64,000 nucleotides of DNA from Saccharicrinis aurantiacus (GTDB taxonomy: Bacteria > Bacteroidota > Bacteroidia > Bacteroidales > Marinilabiliaceae): contig NZ_LYBV02000001.1 of NCBI RefSeq assembly GCF_001660705.2, positions 303,032-367,031 of the forward strand, in the 5' to 3' direction. Every line of letters begins with the position of its first letter. The stretch's first letter is position 1. The translations under genes were made by a program, and so were the position numbers. Below, in pieces: positions 51,720-61,649 of the stretch. The notes beneath the pieces are model-generated. The model saw only the letters and a program-made list of their open reading frames with translations, was not told where the DNA came from and did not search any database.

Positions 51720-53111
51720 CTAAAGACCTGCAATTTCTTTTATATCGTTTATAATAGTTTGAGCTAATTGATCAGCTTCATCCATAGTTGCCGCTTCAGA
51801 ATAAATACGAATAATTGGTTCAGTATTCGATTTTCTTAAATGCACCCATTTATCAGCAAAGTCGATTTTAACGCCATCAATATCATTAATTTGTTCGTCG
51901 CTATATTTGTTTTTAACGTCTAATAGGATTTTATCAACATTAATCTCAGGAGTTAATTCAATCTTATTTTTTGAGATATAATACTCGGGATATGTGGCTC
52001 TTAATTCAGAACATGTTTTGCCCGATTTTGCTAAATGCGTTAAAAATAAACCGATACCAACCAAGGCATCTCTACCGTAATGAGATTCAGGATAAATAAT
52101 TCCACCGTTACCTTCACCACCAATAACCGTATTGGTTTCTTTCATTTTGCTAACTACATTTACTTCTCCTACGGCCGCAGCAGCATACGATCCACCATGT
52201 TTTTCAGTAACATCGCGCAAAGCACGTGTTGATGAAAGATTAGATACAGTATTGCCTGGTTTGTTGCTTAAAATATAATCGGCAACAGCCACTAAAGTAT
52301 ATTCTTCGCCGAACATAGAACCATCTTCATTCACGATGGCAAGTCTATCAACATCAGGGTCAACTACGAAACCAACATCAGCTTTCTTCTCTTTTATAAG
52401 CGATGCTATTTCAGTTAAATTTTCAGGTAGTGGCTCAGGGTTGTGCGGAAACTGTCCGTTTGGTTCACAATAAAGCTCAATGGTATTTTTAACACCTAAG
52501 GCTTTTAAAAGAGGAGGAAGGTAAGTTCCACCAACAGAGTTAACACAATCTAGGGCAACAGTTAAATTTGTGTTTTTAATAGCATCAACATCCACTAATT
52601 CTAAATCGCATACATGCTGAACGTGTTTCTGAAGGTAAGAGTCGTCATTTTTCACTTCTCCTAAATCATCAACATCAACAAAAGTAAAGGATTCCGATTC
52701 TGCAATTTCTAATATTTTTTCGCCTGCCTTGCCATCTAAAAATTCCCCTTTATTATTTAATAATTTTAGGGCATTCCATTGTTTTGGGTTATGACTGGCA
52801 GTTAAAATAATACCTCCATCGGCATTTTCCCATTCAACAGCTAATTCTGTTGTAGGTGTAGTTGATAAACCTAAATTAACCACATCAGCACCCATGCCCA
52901 TTAGTGTAGCCACAACAAGTCGGTCTACCATTGGGCCTGAGATACGAGCATCGCGCCCCACAACAACAGTGATTTTATCTTTACCTACATTTTGCTTTGC
53001 CCATGTTGCATAGGCAGCTGTAAATTTTACTACATCAAGAGGGCTTAAACCTTCTCCTGCTTGGCCTCCAATGGTGCCTCTAATTCCTGAAATGGATTTT
53101 ATTAAAGTCAT
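51720..53111 (-). CDS. glmM: Phosphoglucosamine mutase / phosphohexomutase
   Basis: A 463-aa alpha-D-phosphohexomutase. The phosphoserine loop TASHNP (Ser near 103), the metal-binding DPDVDRLA, the sugar-binding GEGNGG and the phosphate-binding RKSNTEPIIRIY motifs are all intact. The start GIRGTIGG and the Asn-Ala-Leu-Lys after the active Ser fit the GlmM group used in UDP-GlcNAc synthesis, but phosphomannomutase activity is possible. Confidence 0.88.
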   Translation of the reverse strand: MTLIKSISGIRGTIGGQAGEGLSPLDVVKFTAAYATWAKQNVGKDKITVVVGRDARISGPMVDRLVVATLMGMGADVVNLGLSTTPTTELAVEWENADGGIILTASHNPKQWNALKLLNNKGEFLDGKAGEKILEIAESESFTFVDVDDLGEVKNDDSYLQKHVQHVCDLELVDVDAIKNTNLTVALDCVNSVGGTYLPPLLKALGVKNTIELYCEPNGQFPHNPEPLPENLTEIASLIKEKKADVGFVVDPDVDRLAIVNEDGSMFGEEYTLVAVADYILSNKPGNTVSNLSSTRALRDVTEKHGGSYAAAAVGEVNVVSKMKETNTVIGGEGNGGIIYPESHYGRDALVGIGLFLTHLAKSGKTCSELRATYPEYYISKNKIELTPEINVDKILLDVKNKYSDEQINDIDGVKIDFADKWVHLRKSNTEPIIRIYSEAATMDEADQLAQTIINDIKEIAGL

Positions 53112-53184
53112 GATTTTTGTTTGTACGTACGATAGTTTTCGACGTTAGGTTATTATATTCTTATAAGTACTTAAAGGTACTTTG

Positions 53185-53985
53185 TTATTTCATTATTCCG
53201 GCTTTTAAAAAAGTAACTTCTTTTGCTGATAAATAGCGATACTTCCCACGAGGGACATCTTTTTTGGTAAGGCCTGAGAAGTAAACTCTATCAAGTTTAA
53301 CAACCTCGTAACCTAGGTGAGCAAAAATTCTACGGACAATTCTATTTTTTCCAGAGTGAATTTCAATGCCAACTTCAAGTTTATTATCCTGTACCAAGCT
53401 TATTTTATCTGATTTAATAAAACCATCCTCTAACTCAAAGCCTTTATCTATTGCATCAAGATGCTCTTGGGTAATGGGTTTATCAAGAAAAGCATGGTAA
53501 ATTTTGCGGTGTTCGTGACTAGGGTGGGTTAGCTGCTTTGTTAAATCACCATCGTTGGTTAAAAGTAAAACCCCAGTAGTCATTTTATCAAGTCTGCCAA
53601 CTGGGTATATGCGTTCCTCACAAGCATTTTTTACTAAATCAATTACCGTTCGTTTGGCATGCGGATCTTTAAGTGTAGTCACATAGTCTTTTGGCTTATT
53701 CAAAAGAATATAAACCATTTTCTCTATAATTAATTCTTTACCCTCGTAAACTACTTTATCTGTTTTCTTCACCATGGTGCCCATGGCGGTTACAACTTCT
53801 CCATTCACAGAAACCAACCCTTCAGCTATTAATTTGTCGGCTTCTCTACGGCTACAAACACCAGTGTTTGCTACAAATTTATTTAAACGTATAGTGTCTT
53901 TTTTTTGAGTGTCAGATGATTGTTTATTTAGGTTATCATCTGTTTTTTTATTGGGTTTTTTCTTATCGAAGTAGTTGCCGTTCAT
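53185..53985 (-). CDS. rRNA pseudouridine synthase (RluB/RsuA-type)
   Basis: A 266-aa enzyme. A basic, Lys/Asn-rich leader (1-32) is followed by an S4 RNA-binding domain (about 33-80, RLNKFVANTGVCSRREADKLI) and the catalytic domain with the active-site Asp in GRLDKMTTGVLLLTNDG. It isomerises uridine in 16S or 23S rRNA. It lies 74 nt upstream of, and on the opposite side from, glmM transcription order, on the same strand. Confidence 0.92.
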   Translation of the reverse strand: MNGNYFDKKKPNKKTDDNLNKQSSDTQKKDTIRLNKFVANTGVCSRREADKLIAEGLVSVNGEVVTAMGTMVKKTDKVVYEGKELIIEKMVYILLNKPKDYVTTLKDPHAKRTVIDLVKNACEERIYPVGRLDKMTTGVLLLTNDGDLTKQLTHPSHEHRKIYHAFLDKPITQEHLDAIDKGFELEDGFIKSDKISLVQDNKLEVGIEIHSGKNRIVRRIFAHLGYEVVKLDRVYFSGLTKKDVPRGKYRYLSAKEVTFLKAGIMK

Positions 53986-54089
53986 TTTGATATATCTAAT
54001 TTTTGCAAAGTTCTTAAAATAATCTGAATACTAATACAAAATGGATAGAATTTGACGAATTGAGGGTGGGAGCTATCGAAGTAATTATA

Positions 54090-54122
54090 CAAAAAAAAGG
54101 AACACCTGTTTATTGGTGTTCC
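54090..54122 (-). terminator. Terminator downstream of xseA
   Basis: An 8-bp stem GGAACACC/GGTGTTCC with a T-run on the minus strand, about 150 nt after the xseA stop. The 287-bp gap holds no xseB gene. Confidence 0.75.
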
Positions 54123-54272
54123 TTACTTAATTATAAACCCTAAAATCTATGAAAAAATCTAATGCTACGAAAAAAAAGCATTTTACACAAGCTGATACAT
54201 AATTAACACGAGTGTGGTAAAATTGTTTAGCTATGTGCAATAATAATATATTCTGATTTCTAGAGTGTTGTT

Positions 54273-55646
54273 TTATTTCTTGGTGACCTTTGATTCAATT
54301 TTATCAGCGAATAAATGTGTTGTAATTGTATCGCCTTCTTTTACATCTTGTTTATTTTTGATGACTTTACCATTGGCATAAGAAATGGAATAGCCTTTTC
54401 GTAATATGTTAGTGGGATTTAGGAGTTCGTTGGTTTTATTAAAAATGTTGAGGTTTGATTTTTCTTGATTGATAAAATGGTGAACCCGCGTATTTAATCG
54501 AGGTTTTACCTGTTGTAGTTTAAGCCTATGTTGGTTAATTATATTCTGACTCGAGTAATCGATATTCAGTTTGCTTTTATTCAGAAATGCACTTTCATTT
54601 TGTATAAAACGAGAGGTTTCTGATTTCAGAATATGCGATAAGTTTTGGAGTCTACTTTCTTGACTTAAAATGGCATTCTTAACCAGAGGTTTTAATCTGG
54701 CCGAATTATTATTGTGTTGATTTTTAAGTTCAGAGATTATTTGTTCGGAGCTATAGATTAATTGGTTTTTATATTCACTGAGATCATTATTAAATTCAGT
54801 GGCTAACTCAATTATAAATTCGGCAACAGCAGTTGGTGTTTTTAAATGCGTATGGGCAACCAAATCCACAATGGATTCATCTCGCTCATGACCAATACCC
54901 GAAAAAATAGGTAATGGGAATTGCGCGATATTATAAGCAATCCAATAGTTATCAAAGGCCATTAAGTCGGAGCTTGAACCTCCTCCTCTTATGATTGCTA
55001 CAGCATCAAAGAAACCTTCATGTTCATATATTTTTTCAAGAGCTGCAGTAACAGATTCTTCGGTTTGATCGCCTTGCATAATTGCAGGGAAGAGTTTCGT
55101 ATAGAATTTAATGCCAGCTTTGTTACTGTTTAGTTGATTCATGAAATCTTCATACCCTGCGGCAGAAGGAGAGGAGATAATGGCAATTTTTTGAACCACC
55201 ATAGGTAGCTCAATATCCTTATTCATATCAATTACCCCTTCTTCGGTGAGCTGTTTAATGATCGCCTGTCTTTTTTGAGCCATATCTCCCAAAGTATAGT
55301 TCGGGTCGATATCTCTAACATTTAGGCTTAAACCATACACTTCTTGATAATCGATACTAGCCCGTATCATAACTTTGATACCTGACGATAGTGTTTGGCC
55401 AGTGCTCGATTCAAAATAAGGTTTCAACATTCTGTAGGTGTAAGCCCAGATGTTGGCTCTGGTTTTGGCAATTATCTGTTCGCTACCTTTTTCTTTCTCA
55501 ATTAGCTCAAGGTAACAGTGGCCATTGCGCACCTCTCGTATTTCGCTTATTTCAGCAACCACCCAATAGGTGTCATCAAATTGGGTGTGAATGGCCTTTT
55601 TTACATTGTTATTTAATTCGAAAAGAGAAAGAGGGGCATCGCTCAT
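54273..55646 (-). CDS. xseA: Exodeoxyribonuclease VII large subunit
   Basis: A 457-aa subunit of the single-strand-specific exonuclease VII. The OB-fold N-domain (1-110, WVVAEISEIREVRNGHCYLEL) precedes the catalytic domain with SSPSAAGYEDF, IIRGGGSSSDLMAFDN and GIGHERDESIVDLVA, and a helical coiled-coil tail. The xseB partner is not adjacent. It is the last gene of a three-gene run after the S8 protease (7-nt gap). Confidence 0.95.
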   Translation of the reverse strand: MSDAPLSLFELNNNVKKAIHTQFDDTYWVVAEISEIREVRNGHCYLELIEKEKGSEQIIAKTRANIWAYTYRMLKPYFESSTGQTLSSGIKVMIRASIDYQEVYGLSLNVRDIDPNYTLGDMAQKRQAIIKQLTEEGVIDMNKDIELPMVVQKIAIISSPSAAGYEDFMNQLNSNKAGIKFYTKLFPAIMQGDQTEESVTAALEKIYEHEGFFDAVAIIRGGGSSSDLMAFDNYWIAYNIAQFPLPIFSGIGHERDESIVDLVAHTHLKTPTAVAEFIIELATEFNNDLSEYKNQLIYSSEQIISELKNQHNNNSARLKPLVKNAILSQESRLQNLSHILKSETSRFIQNESAFLNKSKLNIDYSSQNIINQHRLKLQQVKPRLNTRVHHFINQEKSNLNIFNKTNELLNPTNILRKGYSISYANGKVIKNKQDVKEGDTITTHLFADKIESKVTKK

Positions 55647-55653
55647 AATCTGT

Positions 55654-57273
55654 TTATTGTTTTGTTAGTTTAATAGTTTGAGATTGGTTATTGTAGGTAA
55701 TTTGAGCAATATAAATGCCTTTACTGAGTTGGTTTAGGTTGTTTAATGTCAATTGAGAATGAGGCGCAAATTGCTCAGTTCTCATAATGGTACCACTAAT
55801 GTTGTATAGTTTAATGGTTATGTCACTATTGATAGAGTTTGGTGCGTTAAAATGAATACTATTGGTAAAAGGGTTATTGTAGGTGGTAAAGGTAGTGTGG
55901 CTATGTTTTGTATTTACGCTATTTTCAATATCTAATATATCAGCAAAGTTCGGTATTCCATATCCCAGTTGTTCTGTTGGGTTTGAAATTAAGTGGGCAC
56001 TTTCTTTAATTCGGGTAATAATTTCTTGGTTGCTAAGTTGGGGTAATGCCTGTTTTATACAGGCAGTAAATCCGGTAATAACAGGAGCAGAAAAGCTTGT
56101 TCCGTTGCCTCTTGTAATATTACCATCGAGGCCTTGTATGGCCGTGCTCGATCCTAGAGCAACCACATCGGGTTTCACCCTTCCATCGGCTGTGGGGCCG
56201 AATGAACTAAAATAAGAAGGTTCGTTACTAGAATCAACAGCCCCAACGGTAAGTACATTTTCGCCATCGGCAGGACTTATAATATATCTCCAGGTTTCGT
56301 CTCCTTCATTGCCAGCACTGTTTACCACAATTATTCCTTTTGAAAAAGCAATTTCAGCAGCCTTCACAATTGTAGAAGTTTGCCCATCCATATCCGCATA
56401 AGTGTAGCTCATGTTAGAATCGTCAAACTCATAATAACCAAGTGAGGAGCTTATGATGTCGGCACCAATGCTATCTGCTTTTTCGGCAGCACATACCCAA
56501 TAATACTCTTCAACCGGATATTCAGTTGCTGCATCTTCAGTTCTATATAAGAAGAAGTTGGACTTAATAGCACTTCCTTTAAATTCATTCTCTACATATC
56601 CGCCAATAATAGAAAGAACTTGCATGCCATGCTGATGCTCCTGGAATATATTTCCAGTTGGATTTACAAAATCGTAAGCATCTAGTATTTGATTATTCTC
56701 CCATAAGTGTACAAAGCTTGGGAGTGAATTTACATCTTTAAAACCAGCATCAAGCACTGCAATGTTTATGCCTTCGCCATTATAATTTTGGTGCACATAC
56801 TGACCTTTCACCATTGCAGTTTGTGTCCACGAATTACCATAAGTAACATTAACGGCACTTGGTGTAGCGTTTTTAAGCGGCTCGTTGTTCTTTTGTATTG
56901 TATTGGTCAGTTGTGGTTTCCAAATCAAATCAACTTTGCTCACAAAACTCAAAGCTTTTATTTCATCAATAGCTTCTGCGTTGCTGCTTTCAATAATAGC
57001 ACCGTTAAGCCATTTTGAAGTATGTAAAACCTTAACTGATTTTGATTGGATAATAGTAAGATAGCTTGAGGTAACGGGTAGGTCGTTTTCAACAAGCTCA
57101 ATATTCTGATTTGTTCGGCGTTCTAAAGCCTCAGGACTTAAGAATTCCTGAGGGGCAGACAGTGAATAGTCGTTGCTATTTTTATCAGTAAATGAAACAA
57201 AATATTTTTGCGCATCAATATTTATTGTGATGCAGCTTATAATGAGTAATATGAATAGCGTAACTTTTCTCAT
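55654..57273 (-). CDS. S8 (subtilisin-like) serine peptidase with T9SS sorting domain
   Basis: A 539-aa secreted protease. The signal peptide ends near IDA-QK (residue ~21). The catalytic triad is visible: Asp in NIAVLDAGF, His in QHGMQVLS and Ser in GTSFSAP, with the oxyanion Asn in NSAGNEG. The C-terminal ~80 residues form a type A type IX secretion sorting domain (YNNPFTNSI, then KLYNISG, LNQLSKGIYI). It is exported and attached through the T9SS. It sits 8 nt after the MORN-type gene. Confidence 0.93.
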   Translation of the reverse strand: MRKVTLFILLIISCITINIDAQKYFVSFTDKNSNDYSLSAPQEFLSPEALERRTNQNIELVENDLPVTSSYLTIIQSKSVKVLHTSKWLNGAIIESSNAEAIDEIKALSFVSKVDLIWKPQLTNTIQKNNEPLKNATPSAVNVTYGNSWTQTAMVKGQYVHQNYNGEGINIAVLDAGFKDVNSLPSFVHLWENNQILDAYDFVNPTGNIFQEHQHGMQVLSIIGGYVENEFKGSAIKSNFFLYRTEDAATEYPVEEYYWVCAAEKADSIGADIISSSLGYYEFDDSNMSYTYADMDGQTSTIVKAAEIAFSKGIIVVNSAGNEGDETWRYIISPADGENVLTVGAVDSSNEPSYFSSFGPTADGRVKPDVVALGSSTAIQGLDGNITRGNGTSFSAPVITGFTACIKQALPQLSNQEIITRIKESAHLISNPTEQLGYGIPNFADILDIENSVNTKHSHTTFTTYNNPFTNSIHFNAPNSINSDITIKLYNISGTIMRTEQFAPHSQLTLNNLNQLSKGIYIAQITYNNQSQTIKLTKQ

Positions 57274-57282
57274 GTTTATGCA

Positions 57283-58140
57283 TTAAAAAGTTCTGATGTA
57301 ACCATCAGGGTTGTTTTTAAATTCTTCTGGGTCTTTTATTTTACCCTTATTCATTTCAAATTCTTCAAACATCTTTTTCTGTTTCTGATCAAGCGAATCG
57401 CCATTTAAAACAATGCCTTCATCGTAAAGTAACTTATACATAAAGTTGCCATTGGGTGCAAAAATTAACCACTCGCCATCCTCAAGCCCATTGATAAATT
57501 GTCCTTGTATTTCAACATTACCATTTTCGTGATATACCCAATAATCTCCATGTATCAGGTTATTTTTATAAGTAAGCTTTGTTTTTTTTGCTCCGCTTTC
57601 GAAATACTTTATGCAATCGCCATCCTTAATATTGTCTTTCCACATTGTGTCTTCCGATTTATTACCATTGCGGTAATAAAATGTGGTTAAGCCATTTTTA
57701 ATATCATTAGTAAATGTTTCGGTAGAATTTAAACTTCCATCGTTAAGAAAGTAATTCCACTTACCATCTTTTACCTTGCCATGGTATTTACCTGTAGCCT
57801 GTATTTTACCATTTTTGTAAAATAGTTCAGCATCGCCATACTCACCATTTTCATCGTAATTGATTTTTACTTTCGGTCGGCCCGATTCATAATATCGAAT
57901 CATTTCACCCACAGGCTTATCGTCTTTAAAGTTTACGCTGTATGCCAATCGGCCACTGCTAAAACGTTTTTCCCAATGCCCTTGTTTACGCCCTTGTGCA
58001 TCTACTTTGTTAGTTGAAGCAGAAGATAGTTGCTTTTTAGAACTGCTTGATGGTACACTATTGCCAAAGATATCAGTGCCTTGTGCATAAAATGCGTTGG
58101 TGGTAATGGATAAAGCAAATAGTAAAAGTAAAAATTTCAT
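57283..58140 (-). CDS. MORN-repeat / YwqK-type exported protein
   Basis: A 285-aa protein with a signal peptide (cut near FYA-QG). It consists of MORN-variant repeats from about residue 50 to 235, each with a Gly-Tyr/Trp and a YESGxxK or NGxxE pattern (YYESGRPKVKINYD; YHENGNVEIQGQ). Such proteins are annotated as YwqK-family antitoxins in Bacteroidota, but a toxin partner is not present and that name is not well supported. It is the first gene of the run with the S8 peptidase and xseA. Confidence 0.78.
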   Translation of the reverse strand: MKFLLLLFALSITTNAFYAQGTDIFGNSVPSSSSKKQLSSASTNKVDAQGRKQGHWEKRFSSGRLAYSVNFKDDKPVGEMIRYYESGRPKVKINYDENGEYGDAELFYKNGKIQATGKYHGKVKDGKWNYFLNDGSLNSTETFTNDIKNGLTTFYYRNGNKSEDTMWKDNIKDGDCIKYFESGAKKTKLTYKNNLIHGDYWVYHENGNVEIQGQFINGLEDGEWLIFAPNGNFMYKLLYDEGIVLNGDSLDQKQKKMFEEFEMNKGKIKDPEEFKNNPDGYIRTF

Positions 58141-58251
58141 CTATATTAATTATTAATCAGTTGATAAGCGATGTGCTATCCAAGTTAGCGCGGCAAATTT
58201 ATAAGTATTCTATCAATATTTTTATGATATAAGAGAGAATATTGATGCAAA

Positions 58252-58283
58252 TAAAAAAAGCCCCACATTATGTGGAGCTTTTA
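58252..58283 (-). terminator. Terminator after dnaK
   Basis: The imperfect stem AGCCCCACATT/TATGTGGAGCT is flanked on the minus strand by a T-run. It ends the dnaK transcript. Confidence 0.75.
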
Positions 58284-58307
58284 ATACTATTATCTAAAGT
58301 GAGTGAA

Positions 58308-60215
58308 TTACTTCACCTCTTCAAAATCAACATCAGTAACTTCATCGTCACCTTTAGCTTGCGCACCAGCATCTGGTCCTGGTTGTGCACCACCTGCTTG
58401 AGCACCTTCGGCTTGACTAGCGTTGTACATCTCTTGCGAAGCAGCTTGGAAAACTGTGTTTAACTCAGTTGTAGCAGCATCAATACCTTCAAGGTCTTCC
58501 GCTTTATGAGCAGTTTTTAGTTTTTCAAGAGCAGCCTCAATAGGCGCTTTTTTGTCTGCAGGTAATTTATCGCCAAACTCTGAAAGTTGCTTTTCAGTTT
58601 GGAATACTAAACTGTCAGCACCATTTAATTTGTCAATTTTTTCCTTAGCAGCTTTATCCGCATCAGCGTTAGCTTCAGCTTCGTCTTTCATTCTCTTGAT
58701 TTCTTCATCGCTTAAGCCTGAAGAAGCCTCGATACGAATGCTTTGCTCTTTTCCAGTTGCTTTATCTTTAGCAGCTACGTTTAAGATACCATTAGCATCA
58801 ATATCAAAAGATACCTCAATTTGTGGCTCACCTCTACGTGCAGGAGAAATTCCATCTAAGTGGAAACGACCAATTGTTTTGTTTTGGTTAGCCATTGGGC
58901 GCTCACCTTGTACAATATGGATTTCAACCGATGGTTGGTTATCAGCAGCAGTAGTAAATGTTTCCGACTTTTTAGTTGGGATTGTAGTGTTAGCTTCAAT
59001 CAACTTAGTCATTACACCACCCATAGTTTCAATACCTAATGAAAGAGGTGTTACATCTAATAACAATACATCTTTAACCTCACCAGTTAATACACCACCT
59101 TGAATAGCAGCACCTACAGCAACAACCTCATCAGGGTTAACACCTTTTGAAGGCTCTTTACCGAAGAATTTAGAAACAATCTCTTGAATAGCAGGGATAC
59201 GTGTTGATCCACCAACTAAAATTACTTCGTCAATTTCTGAAGGATTCATGCCAGCATCTCTTAAAGCAGCTTTACATGGCTCTAAAGTTCCTTGAATTAA
59301 CTTGTCAGCTAATTGCTCAAACTGCGCACGGCTTAAAGTTTTAACAAGGTGCTTCGGAATACCATCAACAGGCATAATATATGGTAAGTTAATCTCAGTA
59401 GAATTTCCACTCGATAACTCAATTTTAGCTTTCTCAGCAGCATCTTTCAAACGTTGGTGAGCCATTGGATCCTTACGTAAGTCAATACCTTCGTCTTTTA
59501 AGAACTCATCAGCTAACCAGTTAATGATTACATCATCAAAGTCATCACCACCAAGGTGCGTATCACCGTTAGTCGATTTTACTTCAAAAACACCATCACC
59601 TAACTCAAGAATAGAGATATCAAAAGTACCACCACCAAGGTCAAAAACAGCAATTTTGATGTCTTTGTCCATTTTATCTAAACCATAAGCTAAGGCAGCA
59701 GCAGTAGGCTCGTTGATAATTCTGCGTACTTTTAAACCAGAAATCTCACCAGCCTCTTTAGTAGCCTGACGTTGTGCATCGTTAAAATATGCAGGCACTG
59801 TAATAACAGCCTCGTCAACCTCTTGTCCTAAATAATCCTCAGCAGTTTTCTTCATTTTCTGAAGTGTCATTGCCGAAATCTCTTGTGGAGAATATTTTCT
59901 ATCGTCAATAGCAACACGTGGTGTGTTGTTATCACCTTTTACAATTTCGTAAGGTACTCTTGTGATTTCATTAGGTACTGTATCATAAGTTTCACCCATG
60001 AATCTTTTGATAGAGTAAATGGTTTTAGTTGGGTTTGTGATAGCCTGACGTTTTGCAGGATCACCCACTTTTCTTTCGCCACCTTCAACAAATCCTACAA
60101 TCGAAGGAGTAGTTCTTTTACCTTCACTGTTTGGAATTACAACCGGTTCGTTTCCTTCCATTACAGAAACACATGAATTGGTTGTTCCTAAATCGATTCC
60201 AATTACTTTTCCCAT
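58308..60215 (-). CDS. dnaK: Molecular chaperone DnaK (Hsp70)
   Basis: A 635-aa Hsp70. The ATPase domain carries [28 protein letters not shown] ([18 protein letters not shown]) and VGGSTRIP phosphate-binding motifs; the linker [15 protein letters not shown] and the substrate domain follow, and the tail ends in [10 protein letters not shown]. Everything is intact. It is monocistronic here: no grpE or dnaJ is adjacent. A sigma-54-like or heat-shock element lies upstream. Confidence 0.98.
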   Translation of the reverse strand: MGKVIGIDLGTTNSCVSVMEGNEPVVIPNSEGKRTTPSIVGFVEGGERKVGDPAKRQAITNPTKTIYSIKRFMGETYDTVPNEITRVPYEIVKGDNNTPRVAIDDRKYSPQEISAMTLQKMKKTAEDYLGQEVDEAVITVPAYFNDAQRQATKEAGEISGLKVRRIINEPTAAALAYGLDKMDKDIKIAVFDLGGGTFDISILELGDGVFEVKSTNGDTHLGGDDFDDVIINWLADEFLKDEGIDLRKDPMAHQRLKDAAEKAKIELSSGNSTEINLPYIMPVDGIPKHLVKTLSRAQFEQLADKLIQGTLEPCKAALRDAGMNPSEIDEVILVGGSTRIPAIQEIVSKFFGKEPSKGVNPDEVVAVGAAIQGGVLTGEVKDVLLLDVTPLSLGIETMGGVMTKLIEANTTIPTKKSETFTTAADNQPSVEIHIVQGERPMANQNKTIGRFHLDGISPARRGEPQIEVSFDIDANGILNVAAKDKATGKEQSIRIEASSGLSDEEIKRMKDEAEANADADKAAKEKIDKLNGADSLVFQTEKQLSEFGDKLPADKKAPIEAALEKLKTAHKAEDLEGIDAATTELNTVFQAASQEMYNASQAEGAQAGGAQPGPDAGAQAKGDDEVTDVDFEEVK

Positions 60216-60269
60216 TTTATTAATTTTTATTTTAGTTTTTTATTTTCCTATTTCAATACGACTCTCCTT

Positions 60270-60287
60270 GTTTCAAACCCTGTGCCA
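60270..60287 (-). promoter_or_regulatory. Possible heat-shock or sigma-54-like element upstream of dnaK
   Basis: On the minus strand TGGCAC-N4-TTTGAA lies 54-71 nt before the dnaK start. The spacing matches a -24/-12 promoter, but the -12 GC is GA. TGTCA-N8-TGACA lies further upstream (60350-60367). No normal TAnnTTTG box was seen. Confidence 0.35.
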
Positions 60288-60421
60288 TTTAATAATTTGG
60301 GTTTTTTAGTGAAATATTGGCATGATTCGTTCCCCATTCATCTTTTTGCTGTCATTCAATAGTGACAAAAAGACATTTTGCCCATCCATTTACTGACACT
60401 GACTCGCCTTAATTAAGCATT

Positions 60422-60571
60422 AGGGCGGCCAGTGCGGCTATCCGCTATAGCCTTTATTAGCCATTGCCATTCTGCTAAACTGTGCGTGGGCTTCCTTTGG
60501 TCGCCTCCGCCAGCCAAGCATCATAAGCAATAGCCAACAAAGGGCTGCCGCTATTATCCGCGCCGCGTGGC
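60422..60571. repeat. Palindromic intergenic repeat element, copy 2
   Basis: A GC-rich ~150-bp block in the gap between dnaK and the lipoprotein gene. It begins GGGCGGCC, contains CGGCTATCCGCTATA (shared with the element at 6265-6350), and ends GGGCTGCCGCTATTATCCGCG. The two halves form a large imperfect hairpin (about 60450-60475 with 60520-60545). The remainder of the 465-bp gap is AT-rich and gene-free. Confidence 0.65.
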
Positions 60572-60680
60572 AGTATGGTGCCAAAACAACATTAAAGTGC
60601 ATGTTGTTTTTAATATATATATAAACAAAATCGATCGCTAATGTGTTGTAGGGTAAATATTTAATCTAAAATTAAATGCT

Positions 60681-61415
60681 ATGAAGTTGAATTTTTTCAC
60701 TGTAAGTTTTGTGATCCTATTAGGCTTAATTTCCTGTAATAACGATGATGATACAAATCCAGAACCCATCACTAAAGCAAACATCATTGGTTCGGTCAAT
60801 TTGTATAACGAAGGCGTAACTCAAATTGAAAACTCAAATATGATTGTTAAAGTGGAAGGAACAGAAATTTCTGCAAAAACAGATGATGATGGTGATTTCA
60901 CTCTATCAGAAGTGCCTTTTGGAACCTATACCCTTACCTATGAGAAGTCAGGGTTTGGCACATTTAAAAAATACAATATTGAACACACAAACACAGGGTC
61001 TTCAACTATAATTACAGCAAGTCCTTCGCTAGGAGAAATTTCTACTACCCAGATAACAGCTCTTGAATCTACTGTAAATGGGGATAACATTCAGCTTGCC
61101 ATCACCACAATTCCTGCCGGAAATAATAGTAACACTCGTTATGTTCGGTATTTCCTTTCCTCTAACTCAAATGTTAGTAACGAAAACTATACTTATTATT
61201 CTCCGGGGCTAGTTTCTCAAATAAACCCCTTAGTTATTACGCTATCGCAGGATGATTTAATTAGTGCTGGTTTTTCATCAGGACAGACTGTATATGCGAA
61301 AGTATATGGAGACTCATTTTGGAGTAATGAATACGATGACTCAGATTTTGGCAGAAAAGTTTTTCCAAACTTGAATATGAATTCGGCCAATGCAGTATCT
61401 CTTATTGTTCCATAA
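60681..61415 (+). CDS. Carboxypeptidase-regulatory-like lipoprotein
   Basis: A 244-aa lipoprotein (lipobox GLISC, Cys19). Residues ~33-105 form a CarboxypepD_reg-like beta-sandwich (IIGSVNLYNEGVTQIE, then TDDDGDFTLSEVPFGTYTLTYEKSGF). The second half is a Thr/Ser/Asn-rich, fibronectin-like region. It is probably a surface or periplasmic accessory protein. It is alone, not close to a TonB receptor. Confidence 0.75.
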   Translation: MKLNFFTVSFVILLGLISCNNDDDTNPEPITKANIIGSVNLYNEGVTQIENSNMIVKVEGTEISAKTDDDGDFTLSEVPFGTYTLTYEKSGFGTFKKYNIEHTNTGSSTIITASPSLGEISTTQITALESTVNGDNIQLAITTIPAGNNSNTRYVRYFLSSNSNVSNENYTYYSPGLVSQINPLVITLSQDDLISAGFSSGQTVYAKVYGDSFWSNEYDDSDFGRKVFPNLNMNSANAVSLIVP

Positions 61416-61552
61416 ATATTGACAGTATACAGTCGTTTTTGTTATGAAATCAAGGGTTATTGTCAATGTAAATTATGAACCTGTGCATACTATTGTAAAG
61501 TTTACAAAGAAGTTCTAATGCATAATGTTGGTTTAAAATTTATTTAGTATCA

Positions 61553-61591
61553 GCAAAAAAAAGGCCAGTACAGATATCAACCTGTACTGGC
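61553..61591 (-). terminator. Terminator of the outer-membrane protein gene
   Basis: A perfect 10-bp stem GCCAGTACAG/CTGTACTGGC with a T-run on the minus strand, about 60 nt after the stop codon. Confidence 0.85.
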
Positions 61592-61649
61592 TTTGTGGTT
61601 TCAAACAGCACAATGTAATTGTTTTATAATGCTGTTAAATCAATTCTTA

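Noticed and set aside
54150..54203. 17-codon plus-strand ORF starting ATGAAAAAATCT after the xseA terminator
   Set aside because: It is very short and Lys-rich, lies in a terminator-flanked gap, and nothing supports translation.
53986..54272. xseB next to xseA
   Set aside because: No frame with the XseB helical signature is visible; the gene must be elsewhere if present.
55883..56215. A 110-codon plus-strand frame across the S8 peptidase
   Set aside because: It is a shadow of the peptidase gene; no signal or leader supports it.
58552..59103. A 183-codon open frame on the plus strand across dnaK
   Set aside because: It is fully antisense to intact dnaK, has no plausible homology and arises from dnaK codon bias.
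59883..60176. A plus-strand frame at the 5' end of dnaK
   Set aside because: Composition is a mirror of the dnaK coding frame; there is no start context.
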